Assembly: GCA_008508345.1 (NCBI GenBank)
Contig: QNGE01002683.1
Location: 1-64,000, forward strand
DNA: 64,000 nucleotides
DNA from: Paragonimus westermani
Taxonomy: Eukaryota > Platyhelminthes > Trematoda > Plagiorchiida > Troglotrematidae
Direction of reading: 5' to 3'
The notes under the pieces were generated by a model, which saw only the letters and a list, made by a program, of their open reading frames with translations, made no database searches and was not told where the DNA came from. A program made the translations under genes and the position numbers. Shown one piece after another: positions 62,820-64,000 of the stretch (positions within the stretch are counted from its first letter, which is position 1; each line of letters begins with the position of its first letter).

Positions 62820-64000
62820 ACAATGGGGGATGGTCAAAATATGGATACTTCCTCAACAATGGTGATGGTAATACTAACGTACTTTAGGAACAGCTCTCTT
62901 GGTCCTGACGGTATACCCCCTAAGGTCATGCGTGAAGCAGTTGCACAGCTTACTGACCCATCTGGCTTACTGGTTACGTAATCTATCTTCGAGGAAACAG
63001 TACCTAGCATCTAGAAACTCGCGTTTTGAATGGTGGTAGGAGTAACTGTCCCAGTGAAAATATCCCAGCCTGTCTGACATCGAACGTCTCGAAAATCTTG
63101 GAGGCTCTTGTATATGACTCGCTTTGTAAGTAATTGATCTCTCGTGACTTAGCCAATATACAGCACAGTTTTTACGAGGGTCCTTCGTGGACCACAAATG
63201 AACCAGGGCTGTTGACCAACGCAATAGCATCGATGTCGTATGCGTTGAGTTTGCCAAGACACCTGACCACCTGAACTATGCTGTTTTAATCGGTGAGTCT
63301 TCCCATTATGGGTCACAAAGCAAATTTCCTCAGTGGTTTGAGTCATATCAATCGTCTGTATAGGGTGGGCTTAAACGGTGCATTCTCTACGTGCAGGCAC
63401 AGTTTCAACGAGTTACCCCAAAATTCATTTCGTGGCCCGCTTCTATTTGTGATATTTATCAATCATCTTTCTTTTTCAGTTACCTCACCGTTATTATTTT
63501 TTGCTGATGACATCGAAATCTGGCGTTCATTGAACACCGAAAATGATTCTATTAATACACAAAATGACCCTAGTATTCTATTTGCCTGGTTCCAAGTAAG
63601 CCGACCAGAAACAAAATGAGTAGTGTGCAATCAGTACTTGTAAACCTTATTGATCCAAAATTGACAGTCACTCGTTTTCTTCTTTCGTGGAATTTTGTGT
63701 GCTATCTAATGCGTACTTTCAGCGGGTATTGTATAGTATAGATTACGTTGGTCATAACTGAAAAGAAACGGGTGGCTACAGTTTGGGGAAGATAATTCTT
63801 TGCTGCAATGTTATGAGTACTATGTAAACCTTCCAAGTTGGTCGGTCATCATCAGTCCTTTTACACACCGATAATGTGATACAGAGAGGAGCACAGAAAA
63901 CACATCTGATATCACTTTGGAAGTTGGAACCGTCGGAGTGGCACCGATATAGATGTTTAAGAGCAGTCGTCGATTTATGCGAGACCCACTAATTAATACC
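62820..64000 (+). mobile_element. Degenerate CR1-like non-LTR retrotransposon, runs off the window
   Basis: Plus-strand RT in several frames: SLGPDGIPPKVMREA near 62893-62937, a decayed VTVPVKI block near 63045, a decayed palm around 63150-63290, then an open stretch at 63293-63619 with RGPLLFVIFINHLSFSV and the catalytic block LLFFADDIEIWRSLNTE near 63494-63545. The F-ADD motif is intact, but upstream frameshifts make the copy dead. It resembles the CR1-like copy at the start of the window, and the two overlap only in part because each has lost different segments. Confidence 0.85.

Overview
This is a stretch of an animal nuclear genome. I think it comes from a parasitic flatworm (a trematode, or less likely a cestode). 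The evidence is long retrotransposon-filled introns with GT-AG boundaries, AT-rich sequence, and a repeat mix of CR1-like and RTE-like non-LTR elements, Penelope-like elements, CsRn1-type Gypsy elements and a tRNA-derived SINE that carries a hammerhead ribozyme, as described in schistosomes. No prokaryotic features, tRNA genes or rRNA genes were seen. The species cannot be fixed from the sequence alone.

Genes. Both recognisable protein-coding loci are on the minus strand and belong to the contactin-associated protein / neurexin-IV (CNTNAP/Caspr) family of cell-adhesion receptors. From 61.5 down to 35.3 kb lie six exons of the 3' half of one gene: laminin-G domain 3, its end plus an EGF domain, laminin-G domain 4 in two exons, a membrane-proximal linker, and a transmembrane segment with a short cytoplasmic tail ending in a PDZ-ligand-like tetrapeptide and a TAA stop. 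All five internal junctions keep frame. From 26.9 down to 26.0 kb lie four further in-frame exons that encode a discoidin (F5/8 type C) domain and the start of laminin-G domain 1, which is the 5' half of a CNTNAP gene. So a 5' half lies downstream of a 3' half on the same strand. Either there are two tandem paralogues or the assembly is out of order. A single N at 31517 sits inside a SINE copy that lacks about 45 bp, exactly between the two halves.

Repeats by region. 0-1.7 kb: degenerate CR1-like element (+). 2.8-4.4 kb: Gypsy element (-), with an adjacent (TA)n tract. 7.5-9.65 kb: second Gypsy element (+). 15.4-17.3 kb: RTE-like element (-). 20.7-25 kb: near-complete Penelope-like element (-), hammerhead-like motifs, a Penelope fragment (+) and two SINE copies. 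36.65-37.65 kb: Penelope remnant (+) inside an intron of the 3'-half gene. 39.5, 49.8 and 50.2 kb: long SINE copies in the 11.5 kb intron, the last two head to head. 44.2 kb: non-LTR reverse-transcriptase fragment (+). 62.8-64 kb: second CR1-like element (+), running off the window.

The most interesting signal is the ribozymes. The SINE family encodes a type I hammerhead with a minimal stem III, and a second, unrelated hammerhead-like motif occurs in repeats near the Penelope-like element. Every copy in the window carries a core change, so these look like fossils of an active family. Long intervals such as 9.7-13.4, 17.4-20.7, 27-31.4 and 54.8-61.2 kb show no gene I can support.
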